DNA of 64,000 nucleotides from Cichorium intybus. Lineage: Eukaryota > Streptophyta > Magnoliopsida > Asterales > Asteraceae. This document shows, in pieces, positions 54,346 to 64,000 of this stretch (position 1 is the stretch's first letter; every line of letters begins with the position of its first letter). Location of the stretch: contig CM042016.1 in NCBI GenBank assembly GCA_023525715.1, positions 67,146,882 to 67,210,881 on the forward strand. Direction: 5' to 3'. Under the pieces are notes generated by a model, which worked only from the letters and a program-made list of their open reading frames with translations, did not search any database and was not told the DNA's origin. Position numbers and translations under genes: made by a program.

Positions 54346-55825
54346 TACACTAGTTGGAAGAACTAGTAATGTACTTCCATTTGTTTGTCTGTTACAACAT
54401 CCTACCTTTTTTTTCCTATTATAACATTTTACTATGAAAAATCTACCTAATTATAACATCACTTACACTGCTATAATTATGTCGATTTTGCAAAGTGTAA
54501 TGTCCTAATAAAAAATTAATGGAAAATGCAACGCCATAATAAGAAAAAAACGAAAGTACAATGGTGAAAGAAACGAAAGTAGGATGCTATAATGCAAAAA
54601 TAAATGAAGTAGGTTGCTATTTCTTGCATTTAGCCCTATTTAAATCATGTGTTTTTTCTCATATTGTGAGATTCCAAGATAAGGAGTCCCATCAAATTTT
54701 CCTTGAAATAGAAAGTCGAAGTGTACCCAATCTTTATGTCCAGGTCCTTAATCATATTTTGTTGCATAATTTTTTTGAACAAATTTTTTATTTCTTGCAG
54801 TATTTACATGACTAAATGCAGCAGAAGATTAGAGCTTCACAAGTATGATCATTACCTTATATACCATAACATATTAAAAAAAAAATCTTGACTTCACTTC
54901 TAATTTTGGAAACTTAAGCCTGATTTTTCAAAATTATTATTTTACTTTTGGGTTAATGCAAGAAACAGTTGCATACTATCATTGAATTGTTTATTATAAC
55001 ACTGAATTTTCATTTCTTTCTATTACCACATTGTGCTTTGAAAAACCTTCCAGTTATAGCAATATGATCCAAATACAAAATAATTGTCATTGTTGTAATT
55101 GTGTAAGATTTTCTCAGAGTATAATGTCCTAATAAGAAAAAAAAGAAAGTACACTGCTATAATCAGGTTAGATTTTCAGAGTACAACGCCTAAATAAGAA
55201 AAAGATTGAAAGTACAATGCTGTAAAGAAAGAAATATAAGTATGATGCTATAAAACACAAGTAAATGAAAGTATGTTGCTATTTTTTTTTCATTTGGCAC
55301 TGTACTTTTTTGCTCTTTTAGTTTGTTTAGTCATGTATATGTTTCAAGTTTTATGATTTGCCTGATGTGTAATTGTGTGATCACCTTTCTTTTCTTATCT
55401 CATATTTTTCACCATGATTTCGTGCTGTGCATCCAATTTCCCTTAAGAACATAGGAGTACCTCATTGCAGATTATAACTTAAATTTATAATTGCAGGAGG
55501 ACGGATCTCTTCCAGAGAAAGACCAGGTTTTTGATTTCTGTCTCTATATAGACCACGTTTCAATTCATCACGGTTTCATGGATCTGATGATGCTGATGAT
55601 GATGTATGTTTGACATCTTTATAGAATGTACAGTAAAATTTATAGAATGTTATGGTATTATCGGATTTATGGTTAAGCTATACTTATAAATTGTTAATAT
55701 AGTTAATTTGGGTTTTTATGTATTGTTTCCCAATTCAAATCTTGTTGTGTTTGGAAAAGAATCGCAATCGGCATCAAAATGGGAATCAGAATCGGAACCG
55801 GAATGGTAATGGAAAGAGGCAACCC
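54346..55825. other. AT-rich stretch with recurrent phrase repeat, no gene seen
   Basis: Phrases such as TATAACATTTTACTATG, GAAAGTACAATG and GTTGCTATTTCTTGCATTT recur near 54420, 54560, 54965, 55145 and 55215. The same family of words is seen at 12540-12740, 29460-29550 and 46140-46310. No supported coding frame. Confidence 0.5.
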
Positions 55826-55839
55826 AAATGTCTTTTTCT

Positions 55840-56212
55840 TGTATATTCATAATTAGTGACTACTTTTTTGGTTACTAACAATAAATAATTAGTCACAACT
55901 TTTCTTGGTCTCTAACAATAAATAATTAGTGACCATATATTTGGTCACTAGATGTATAAACTAGATCAGATTTTCAATTATTAGTGACCATTTTAGTGAC
56001 AAAATAACTCGTCACTGATATAGTGACCATTACACTTTAGTCACTATATAGTGACCACTTATATATTTTGGTCACTATTGAGATTTAGTGACGAACCTAT
56101 GGTGACGAAACGTGACCACCAATATTTTGGTCACTAAATCCTTTAGTGGCTACTCTTTCTACTGATAGTGACCGCTTCATTTTCGTCACTAATCAAGACT
56201 TTTCTTGTAGTG
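55840..56212. mobile_element. one end of a CACTA element with GTGACC subterminal repeats
   Basis: It ends CTTTTCTTGTAGTG, the inverse of CACTACAAGAAAAG, a standard CACTA terminus. About a dozen TAGTGACCA / TTGGTCACTA words precede it. No matching left terminus was found, so it is probably a truncated relic of a family different from the one at 46315. Confidence 0.65.
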
Positions 56213-57870
56213 TTATATCGTAGTTAAATTCAAGTTTTCATATCACCATCCTTAGCCCTTGTTTACACCTACACCTCTACAGAGAATTAAGAACCACAAC
56301 ATATATATAAAATGCATATTTCAGTTATCTTTTGCACAAACATTGTCTTTGTTCATGTTCACACTTTAAACAGAATCCGTGATTCTCTAAAAATCCTTTT
56401 ACACCTCTGTTCTTTTAATCCTCAAGCTTCCTACTCAATACACAATTGAACCCATGTCAACATCGCCTTACAACATCTTCAACAGTTGATACAAACTTCT
56501 TTAAAATAAGTAAAACTAAAATACAATAGTATTTTTATATAAAAGTATGTATATACATGTTATAACCATTTAAGCAGTTCATCATTCCAGGAGCTGCATA
56601 TATTTATAAACCTGCAGATACAAACTAAAAGTATTTTTTTCTATGTAAGGAAACAGAACATAAGGAAGGAAAAGGGACAACACCACCCTCATTATATGCG
56701 TGATTTGACCAAGCAATTAAAGTACCAGGAAACTTCAACCTTTTTAAAAAATCCAACCTCATGACCACAGTTCGTGTATTTAAGACCAAAAAATAGATAA
56801 ACAAAATAGATTTTGAATGTTAAATTTCACCTTCATAAAATTTCTGATGCAAATACATGTAGAGAAAACAAACCTTTTATGGCTAGGATAGAGAAAGCAA
56901 CGATGGTAACGCCTTTTTCTAGATATTTTTTAAGGAGAGAAAGGGAAGGAAAGGGGAAGAAAGTCGTGTTCTCCAGTTTTTTTTACGGAACGAAAGGGGA
57001 GGAAGGAAAAGAAACTGTGTTCTCGAGTTTTTTTGAAGGAGGGGAAGGGAAGGGAAGTGAGGGGGAGGGAAAGAAAAATCAAGCTTTTTTCTCTTAAAAT
57101 CAATCCCCCCAAATGTGGGATGATTGGGAGGGGAAGGAAAGGAAGGGGAAAGAAAAGAAAAGAAAGGAAGCGGTGAGAGTTTTCATGGTGCAGTGGTTGC
57201 GTTGTGCGGGCTGCTAGGATTTTTTGAGAGGAAGAAGGGCTCTTCTTCATCGTCATCTCCTAATAATTAAAACCCACAAAATCTTACTAAAACAACTTCA
57301 ATCCATGTGGGGTCTTCATCATCGTCGACTCCTTTAGTTACATCCCTATAATCAAACACAAATAAGGTTATTGACACAATAAACTGAAAAAAAAATTATC
57401 ATCTCAAACCCTATATGAAAAGGGTAGGATGCGAATGGGTTTCGGGCTTGACAATGTTCTACAACCAGATTCTCAACTGATGCTTCGAGAACCCGAATCA
57501 CGGCCCACGATCCATGAAACTGGACACATGATTACAGATATGGTGGGTAGATCCAATTTAATTCTCAACCGATGCCAACAACCACTGTTATGAAGAATGA
57601 ATATTGGAAAAAAAACGTAAAGAAAACCAATGAAACTTAATAGTAAAATTATGAAATATACATATTTACCTTAATAATCTATTTTCATTTGAAGAAATCT
57701 GGTAATCGGTGGTCCTATTCTTCCAAAACTCGAAGATTGTGGATTATGAAATCGAAGAAGACGCCAAACCCTAAAATCCCTAACATGAGAGGTTGATGTT
57801 AGCATACGTGTATGTATTGTATTGTATGTTGTTAGCCCATTAGAGTCCAATCTAGTAATGCTGTTAGAGT
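56213..57870. other. intergenic with GA-rich inverted-repeat relic
   Basis: No gene recognised. 56930-57170 is strongly purine-rich, with GTGTTCTCGAGTTTTTTTGA-type words also found at 60895 and, inverted, at 61190-61207. Confidence 0.5.
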
Positions 57871-57879
57871 ATGATTGGG

Positions 57880-58690
57880 AGACACATTAATCTGTACCCC
57901 GTGATCAATGGTCCCGCAAATGTATCAGATGATGCCTTTGAGAGCATGAAGATGTTGCTCTCGCGGGTCATGTATATAGAGACAAATCTGTTGAATGTTA
58001 GATACTGGACGGCACCCGCGGGTCATGTATATAGTTTGCGTCATGGTTCTGCTGGGGTATGAAATGAGTTGCAATTAAGCATGTTTGCCCTTGCGAGAAT
58101 GTCAGTCGCATATCTCTATTGAGACAGAAATAGACCGGTGGATGAGCAAATAGCAGAAATACCCTGAAAATAGTTCAGTGCACCAAAGTCAGTCATAGCA
58201 AACTCATGACCAAGTTGGGTGATGAGGTGCTGAAGCAGGTCTGTCGATGAAGCGGTTAGGATGATATCATCCACGTACACAAGAAGGTAAGTCGTTTCAC
58301 TAGATGAGTGCATAATAAAAGGTGATGGGTCTGTGCTGCCGTGCTGGAACCCAATGCGAGTGACATACTAAGCGAATCTATGATACCAGGCTCTCGATGC
58401 CTGTTTCAGTCCATAAAGAGATATCTGAAGTAGGCAAACATGGTCTGGTAACTAAGGGTTTTTAAATCTCGGTGGCTGGTGCATATAGACAGTGTCCTGT
58501 AAATGTCCATGGAGAAAGGCATTTTTGATGTCGAGCTGATGAATGGGCCAGTGGTGGGAGACTGCAAGGCTAAGTATGGTCAATATCGTTGCCGGCTTAA
58601 CCACCAGGCTAAACGTCTCATCATAGTTTACTCCGTGTTGTTGACTACGACCATTTGCCACTAGACGTGCTTTGTAGCGGGATAACGATC
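57880..58690 (-). pseudogene. copia RT/RNase H fragment
   Basis: From 58690 the frame reads SLSRYKARLVANGRSQQHGV, then IHQLDIKNAFLHGHLQDTVY and YMHQPPRF. After stops and shifts come LLVYVDDIILTASSTDLLQH (about 58290-58230) and a damaged RNase H start. YVDD is intact, but several stops, a missing TRPDISYAVQQ stretch and truncation show an old relic. It is related to the copia family of the 30-44 kb array. Confidence 0.88.
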
Positions 58691-58691
58691 C

Positions 58692-58990
58692 ATGGCTGCA
58701 ACAAATACCATCCCTCACAAAGCTTTTAGGGTTGCTAACATAAAATCTCACGTTCCCCTCATTCTTGACCTTGATCGGGTGAACTATGATAAATGGCGGG
58801 AACTCTTTTTCACTCACTGTGAAGGGTACGATGTAAAAAATCACATAGATGTGGGTCGACGTCGAGAAAATGTTTTGAGACAACAAAGACTCCCGTGCCA
58901 TGCAACTCGACTGTGAACCCCGGTCAATAACCATGGGGGATCTCTCGGTGGCGGCTTACTGTTCCAAGATCAAAGAAGAGTAAATATATG
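58692..58990 (+). pseudogene. copia gag fragment, head-to-head with the pol relic
   Basis: The frame opens MAATNTIPHKAFRVANIKSH, continues VPLILDLDRVNYDKW, then RELFFTHCEGYDV, the same gag type as the array. After a disrupted part, MGDLSVAAYCSKIKEE (58934-58980) is a further gag segment. Only the opposite-strand pol relic lies to its left, so an inversion or template jump joined them at 58690/58692. Confidence 0.82.
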
Positions 58991-59449
58991 AATATAAAAT
59001 GACTTCAAATCGAGCTATATGTGAATCTTATTAAGAAACTACAAAATAACACCTTAAAATAAAAGGTTATAAACTTGTAATAGGGGCTGATTAGGTACCA
59101 CCACAAAGAGTGAATCTAAATCTACAAACACATTGTAGGCTTACATATAGATTTGAAATTACAATTATCAAAACCTTGAAATAAATACTCAAATGGCAAA
59201 TCTTTTTCAACCAGTACATAAATACTCAAATTGAAATTCAGATGACAAACATCCCACTTGCAAATTTGCGCACTGAGTACATGTATTTTATAACTCAATT
59301 GTCAACCCCTTCGCTTTACCGCACCCAACCTATCATTTGACTAATTTCCACAATGAACTATTTGCTTATTCAACGACATGCAAATATATGACACAAAAAA
59401 CACTATTAATGAATACAAAACCATATATGTATTCATAAGGTTAAGAAAA

Positions 59450-60256
59450 TACCATGTCTACCATAATAATATTTGTCAACAAACAAACAACTTTATAAAT
59501 ATTATCTTCATAACACTTATAGAGACTAAAATTTTACATTATGTCATTCTCAATGGGAGGAGATGGGAGGCGAGGGTTTCACCACTTCTACTATTTCCAT
59601 CCTTTTCGAGATTACATTGATGATAATAACGACAAACAAATGGATTTTTGCATTCTCCAAAGAAATGATGTCCATAAATCTTAAGACATATATGGATACA
59701 TGTATATTTTTCACATATCGGTAAAAAATGAGTGGTGGTACAAACATCTTGGGCCATGTGTAACTCCGTACCTACAAATTTAGAATTGAATACTTGTACG
59801 ATTTTATATTCATTAGTAATGTGATGACTGTTTAAATGGGCGACAAATCTAATACCATGTCTACCATCAATAATATTTGTCAACAAACAAACAACTTTAT
59901 AAATATTATCTTCAGAACACTTATAGAGACTAAAATTTTACATTATGTGATTCTCAATGGGAGGAGATGGGAGGGGAGAGTTTTCACCACTTCTACTATT
60001 TTCATCCTTTCCGAGATTACATTGATGATAACAACGGCAAAGAAATGGATTTTTGCATTCTCCAAAGGAATGATGTCCATAAATCTTAAGACATATATGG
60101 ATACATGCATATTTTTCACATATCGGTAAAAAGTGAGTGGTGGTACAAACATCTTGGGCCATGTGTAACTCCATACCTGCAAATTTAGAATTGAATACTT
60201 GTACGATTTTGTATTCATGAATAATTTAATGATCGTTTAAATGGGCGATAAATCTA
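59450..60256. repeat. 403-bp tandem duplication covering the second exon of the defensin-like gene
   Basis: Two copies (59451-59853 and 59854-60256) start ACCATGTCTACCAT and align with a few substitutions and small indels. The duplicated unit contains the cysteine-rich exon, its acceptor site and part of the intron, but not exon 1. Confidence 0.92.
59539..59771 (-). pseudogene. duplicate cysteine-rich exon 2, Cys7 lost
   Basis: A usable acceptor (TTTGTAG) at 59772-59773 leads into TELHMAQDVCTTTHFLPIC in the same splice phase as the near copy. It differs as YTC, HHFFGEC and PFVCRYYHQC: the seventh cysteine is Tyr (TGT to TAT). A one-base indel gives a different C-terminal tail. It could be an alternative terminal exon or a decaying copy; the lost cysteine favours decay. 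Confidence 0.7.
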
Positions 60257-60499
60257 ATGATGTTATCTATCAAGCTTTCATTTTAGCAACAAATTAAAAA
60301 AATGTCTGGAATATTAGAAAGTAATATTAATGGATTTTGTGTTAATTACTTGGAGACGTTTCTATCAAACGCAAGGAAACCCATCGATTAATAGGAAACA
60401 ATTAAGTCACAAAACCTTTAATTGAAAATAAGAGGATTGGAAATTACCTGCAGTGATGAAAGACACAAGAAATGTGCTGAATATCAAGGACTTTCTCAT
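59938..60499 (-). CDS. defensin-like (DEFL) secreted cysteine-rich peptide, two exons
   Basis: Exon 1 (60499-60448) encodes MRKSLIFSTFLVSFITA, a typical signal peptide. A GT...AG intron of 271 bases follows (60447-60177). Exon 2 (60176-59938) joins in phase (G|GT) and ends at TAA, giving 96 residues. The mature part has eight cysteines spaced C-X8-C-X4-C-X3-C-X11-C-X5-C-X-C-X3-C, the plant DEFL pattern with CX3C, CXC and the gamma-core GEC...CRC. The tail is Pro/Ser-rich. A TATA box (CTATATAAG, 60542-60534) lies about 35 bases upstream of ATG, implying a very short 5' UTR. DEFL peptides act in the apoplast in defence or pollen-pistil signalling; which applies here cannot be told. Confidence 0.75.
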
Positions 60500-60533
60500 T
60501 TTGATGTTGATGGACTACATAATGTGAGACATA

Positions 60534-60542
60534 CTTATATAG
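60534..60542 (-). promoter_or_regulatory. TATA box of the defensin-like gene
   Basis: CTATATAAG on the minus strand, 35-43 bases upstream of the ATG at 60499. Confidence 0.55.
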
Positions 60543-60894
60543 AAGACGATCTATCAAAGGTCATGCACAATTAAATGCAATGGCATTTATTAACGAATTG
60601 AATAACAGAAAAAATATAACAAGTGAAAACTCAAACATGGTAACTGCATGATGTAATTAATTTGATAATAGATATTCGGTTGTCACGCAATTGCAACATG
60701 TAACTGAAATCATTAAAAAACACAACCAAGAGAAAAATCACAATTGCAGAACTGATACTTTGGTTTAAAAAATAAAAAACCTGCATATTGGAATCAAACT
60801 GATGGTGTAATTGACTATTAAGGAAAGGTAATAGAAACCAATTCTTAAAAAATTATAACTTGTATAATAGAATCAAACCAATGTTGTCGAGTTA

Positions 60895-61207
60895 GTGTTC
60901 TCGAGTTTTTTAATGAAGGGGAGGGAAGGAAAGGAAGAGGGAGAGAAGGAAAGGGAAGAAATTGGAAGGAGAACAAAAATAATCAATGATGTTGTTGAGA
61001 AAAATCATTTAAGCTATTATCTCTACGATTTAGCAAGGACACAATGAAGGTGAATGTGAATAATGAATGGTACAACAATTTTTAAATACATCACATTCTC
61101 TTCCTCTCTTAACCCTCCCAAAAATAGGGTGATGAAAAATACACATATTTTGCTTGCATTTCCTTTCCATTCCATCCCATCCCGTCTCTTAAAAAAACTT
61201 GGAACAC
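60895..61207. repeat. purine-rich inverted-repeat element, MITE-like
   Basis: The left end, GTGTTCTCGAGTTTTTTAAT, pairs with the right end, which reverse-complemented is GTGTTCCAAGTTTTTTTAAG. GGGAAGGAAAGG-type sequence lies inside both ends. No clear target duplication. A related sequence lies at 56990-57110. Confidence 0.5.
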
Positions 61208-61584
61208 ATTTTTTCATTTATTTATTTCCCATTGGGACGAGGCAAAGATGATGACAAGTGGCCATAGAAATCTTGAAACAAAGGAAATACTAAAACCTCG
61301 ACTGCCGTTGGTAAAAACTTCATGTGGTCATGTTGAGTTAATCCTATCTCATTTCAACGGTTCGAATCTCAATAACCAAAAGAAAGAAAAATCTAAACTT
61401 GATGTTAATCAAGATTTACACTTCGACCCTGAATTCACCCAAATTAAGAGAAAAACGCCCTCAAAAGCACCAAACTACGAGACCAATTTCAAAACAAGAT
61501 GAGAGTACAAGAGCTAGCTTCAAGATTATAAGAGTATAACGGATTAAATTTACTAGATGATGATTATGACAAAATTATGAAAGA

Positions 61585-61948
61585 ATGCCGCAAATTTCTT
61601 TCAACGGATCGAGCCTTAATTTAGTTATGACAAAGTTTCCCTCGGCAACGTCCGTGTTCTTCACATTCCTTCTACCTCCTAATACGCATATATCTTCACA
61701 AAAGGCTTGTCTCACGGCTTACTCAGACGCAAACTGGGGACGGTGCACACGCCAATCTACTAGTGGGTATTGTGTTTTCCTAGGCGACAATCTTATCTCA
61801 TGGTCCTCCAAACAGGAAGGCGTTTTCTCTCGCTCAAGTGCTGAGGCGGAATATCGTGGCGTTGCAAACGCCGTGGCAGAGACGTGTTGGCTACGCAATC
61901 TTCTTCGTGAGGTATACTTCCCGACGTCAAAAGCAACAATTACCTATT
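61585..61948 (+). pseudogene. scrambled copia RNase H fragment
   Basis: 61715-61948 encodes TAYSDANWGRCTRQSTSGYC, then SRSSAEAEYRGVANAVAETC and WLRNLLRE, the middle of copia RNase H. It is preceded at 61618-61712 by DNA resembling the normally downstream end of RNase H (RVLHIPS...DIFTKGL). The order is therefore permuted. The fragment is cut at 61948 by an LTR. Confidence 0.85.
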
Positions 61949-62364
61949 TGTAAGAATAAATTGACAATCAATGCTAACAACGAGAATGAACTTTTAATCA
62001 GTCGAATGATTTTATTCACTGTAAAAGAAATAAGTGCTCCAAGTCTTTTTAACGACGAGCAACTATGAGAGCGTTACAATGAATATTTAACTGTTAAGGA
62101 GTACGTACTCAACATCTAGGGTTAAGAGTGTTTTTATACTAGGGTCTAATTGGATAAACACATAATCCAACTAGTTACAGATAAGCATAAAACCCTAAAC
62201 ATTATCTACTACAAAAGATAAGTACAAAAAGTCTTTAGATAAGCTTGTTTACTTCGCATCAGCAGTCTCCAACTTCGCATCAACCCTTCGCTTCGCATAT
62301 TAATCTCAAGACAGGAACATGTGTACTTCGGATGTCAAATCTCAACACAATCCGAATCCTAACA
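61949..62364 (-). repeat. 3' LTR of a second minus-strand retroelement
   Basis: 416 bp. It runs from TGTTAGGATTCGGATTG to TTTATTCTTACA on the minus strand and has a TATA box (AGTATAAAAACAC, about 62144-62132). It is inserted into the RNase H fragment between the codons for TY and the expected CDN. Its other LTR is outside the window. Confidence 0.82.
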
Positions 62365-62380
62365 TTCTCACCCTTTGTGG
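62365..62380 (-). promoter_or_regulatory. candidate polypurine tract
   Basis: CACAAAGGGTGAGAA lies directly before the TGTTAGG start of the LTR on the minus strand. It is purine-rich but not perfect. Confidence 0.5.
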
Positions 62381-62403
62381 TGAAGATGCCAGGTATCCGA
62401 AGT

Positions 62404-64000
62404 CTATATCATATGAAATGCTTTTGTCAGTTCCTTCCTTATAGCTATCGACCACTTCAGATGAGCAATAACTTCTTTCTTTGCTTCTTCTGAATTCTCA
62501 TTGTTCACTTCAACTCTTGTGATCATTCCTTCAATGAACGTTGTTGGAAATTTCTCCTTTTCGTCCATATCAAAGAACAATTTCTTTAAAGCTCCCTTCT
62601 TCATTAATCTTCCCTTGTAAACTACACCCCATGGACTTTGAAAAATCTTTCCATCGTTGTATTTGCTAATTCTAATGAGCTCTTTGTTTGCAGCAGGTAC
62701 GTTTTCATTGAACAGCTTCGCAATCTCGAAATCATAGTTGGAAAAATTTATGAAATAAGAACCCAAGAATCTTCCTATCAGCTTTTGACCTCGTGTGAGT
62801 GCTATTTGCTTGGATATCTTCGTTTGATTTAAGCTGTAGAAGCGTTCCACCAAAACAATGAAGTCATTTGGGTTCATTAAAGGGAAGTCTGCAACTGTGA
62901 ACTTTCTTTCAACCTTTTGTTCACCCTTTCGTACATGGTAAGTAAAGTTCTGATACACATCTTCGAAGAGTGTACCCATTTCAATCCGATCCAGTCCAAC
63001 AATCTTTAAGGAAGACCATACCTCAGTTTGATAAGCAGCCAAGTTTGCATGGAATCTTGCTTTTTGCTCTTGAAATTTTCTTTTGTCTTTGGGATCAAAC
63101 TCAAGGTCAAAGATGTTTATGGCGAACAATTTCGGATTGAATGGTACGTCTAATTGCAGTTCCGTTGAGTTTTCAGTTTCGTAGTACACAAGGGGCACTC
63201 TATCGAACATCTTTATTGCCGGGAAGGAAAGTGTCATTATCGTTTCGAACGTCCAGATTTTATTGACTGGACCCAAGATGGCATTCATTCCCATACGATC
63301 TCTTGATATTGAATACAAATGCCTTAGCTTTTCGTATTCCTCAGACTTTTGTTTCTTCTGTTCTGCTTTTGATAGCTCTTGCAGTATCTTCTTTCCCTTA
63401 TCAACGGAAGGACTTGTCTCTGGAGGTACTTGAGAACTTGTAGTTATTGTTGATGAAGAAAAAGGTGCAGAGCTCTGTCCGATTTTGATTCCACTGGTGA
63501 ATCGTTTGATCAGGCTGGAAGTGGATCCGGTGGTAATCGGAGTTGTTGTAGAGACGGTTGTGTATAGTGGAGATGAGGTGAAGCCAAAAAATGGCTTTGT
63601 TGCTTGAGCTGTTCTGATGGTTGAAGTTTGAGTTAGTGGTGCGAGGGTTGTAAGTGTCGTTGTTGGTGTGAAGGTGGTAATTGTTGCTGTTGGTACGAAG
63701 GTGGTAGTGGTTTGTCTTCTGGTTGGTCGGGAACCTTCTCCCCCTTGTGACGAAGGCACGGAGGGCCTCGGAGCACCAGGTAACCGACTTACTAGAGAGA
63801 GTAAAGGTGCAATGTCCTTTCGGATTGAGTCAGTGGTTTGAGAGACCAAGATCTTCATCTGTTGTTGAGTAATGTTGTTGGCTTCTTTGTATGCGTGGAA
63901 CTCATGCACCATCGGTTCGTACTCAGCGATTGTCTTTTTCACAGCATTAAGATCCATCCGAAGGCTTGTTAATTGAACATCAAACTCCTCAGCGCTTCGT
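62404..64000 (-). CDS. long ORF of unknown function just upstream of a 3' LTR, N-terminus outside window
   Basis: An open minus-strand frame of at least 531 codons stops at 62404 and stays open to the window edge. The first ATG seen is at 63957, but codons before it (AEEFDVQLTSLR) are also open. The N-terminal part is predicted-helical. A Thr/Ser-rich low-complexity region follows (about 63750-63430), then a charged KKQKSEEYEKLRHLY segment and a conserved-looking globular half with FPLMNPNDF and VPFNPKLFAINIFDLEFD. No protease, integrase, RT, CCHC or membrane segment is visible. It sits 40 bases before the PPT/LTR, where extra ORFs of plant LTR elements lie. I do not recognise a characterised family; similar hypothetical proteins are, I believe, common in lettuce-type genomes. 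Confidence 0.7.
   Translation of the reverse strand, partial: RSAEEFDVQLTSLRMDLNAVKKTIAEYEPMVHEFHAYKEANNITQQQMKILVSQTTDSIRKDIAPLLSLVSRLPGAPRPSVPSSQGGEGSRPTRRQTTTTFVPTATITTFTPTTTLTTLAPLTQTSTIRTAQATKPFFGFTSSPLYTTVSTTTPITTGSTSSLIKRFTSGIKIGQSSAPFSSSTITTSSQVPPETSPSVDKGKKILQELSKAEQKKQKSEEYEKLRHLYSISRDRMGMNAILGPVNKIWTFETIMTLSFPAIKMFDRVPLVYYETENSTELQLDVPFNPKLFAINIFDLEFDPKDKRKFQEQKARFHANLAAYQTEVWSSLKIVGLDRIEMGTLFEDVYQNFTYHVRKGEQKVERKFTVADFPLMNPNDFIVLVERFYSLNQTKISKQIALTRGQKLIGRFLGSYFINFSNYDFEIAKLFNENVPAANKELIRISKYNDGKIFQSPWGVVYKGRLMKKGALKKLFFDMDEKEKFPTTFIEGMITRVEVNNENSEEAKKEVIAHLKWSIAIRKELTKAFHMI

Noticed and set aside
56930..57256. Minus-strand 108-codon ORF rich in Pro, Leu, Phe
   Set aside because: It is the translation of a purine-rich low-complexity tract opposite another open frame; no gene signals.

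Overview
This window is repeat-dominated plant nuclear DNA. It is AT-rich and full of Ty1/copia retrotransposons, long (TA)n microsatellites, Helitron ends, a CACTA transposon, MITEs and intron-containing scraps of nuclear genes (NDUFS4, VPS22/SNF8, squalene epoxidase, cellulose synthase-like, alpha-L-fucosidase, an ECA-type calcium ATPase). The gene families and transposon ends point to a eudicot. An Asteraceae genome is my best guess from the look of the LTR families, but that is inference from memory.

Layout. 1-5884: a minus-strand copia element, truncated at its 3' LTR by the window edge, with nonsense mutations. Its primer-binding site matches the anticodon and D arms of tRNA-Ile, not the usual tRNA-iMet 3' end. 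5885-17934: one (TA)n microsatellite block repeatedly split by insertions: three long-TIR MITE-like elements (6001, 13810, 15361) and a plus-strand Helitron (about 7665-13720) carrying an NDUFS4 gene fragment with its intron. 17937-26193: a probable long solo LTR, broken by a Pack-type hAT-like element with VPS22 exon 1 and by a 3277-bp minus-strand solo LTR with an exact AATAG target-site duplication. 26207-45809: a candidate minus-strand Helitron carrying squalene epoxidase and cellulose synthase-like fragments. It is interrupted by a 14,155-bp tandem copia array. A second Helitron 3' end lies directly beside its putative 5' end.

The array (30211-44365) is the most striking structure: four 166-bp LTRs and three internal regions in strict alternation, period exactly 4663 bp, flanked once by a single 5-bp target-site duplication (GCATT). 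All three internal regions share the same inactivating lesions, so an already dead element was amplified in place by LTR-LTR recombination (or integrated as a concatemer).

46315-51812: a complete 5.5-kb non-autonomous CACTA element with TSD CAG. Its interior is built of modules in alternating orientation, including a large near-perfect palindrome and two tRNA-like sequences. 52-57 kb: gene scraps and MITE relics. 57.9-59 kb: two copia fragments joined head to head. 59.5-60.5 kb: the only plausible intact host gene, a two-exon defensin-like peptide gene on the minus strand with a tandemly duplicated second exon. 61.5-64 kb: a scrambled copia RNase H fragment interrupted by the 3' LTR of another minus-strand retroelement, whose long unrecognised ORF runs off the window end.

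Apart from the defensin-like gene, nothing looks like a working host gene. The interest lies in how mobile elements nest, recombine and carry gene pieces.
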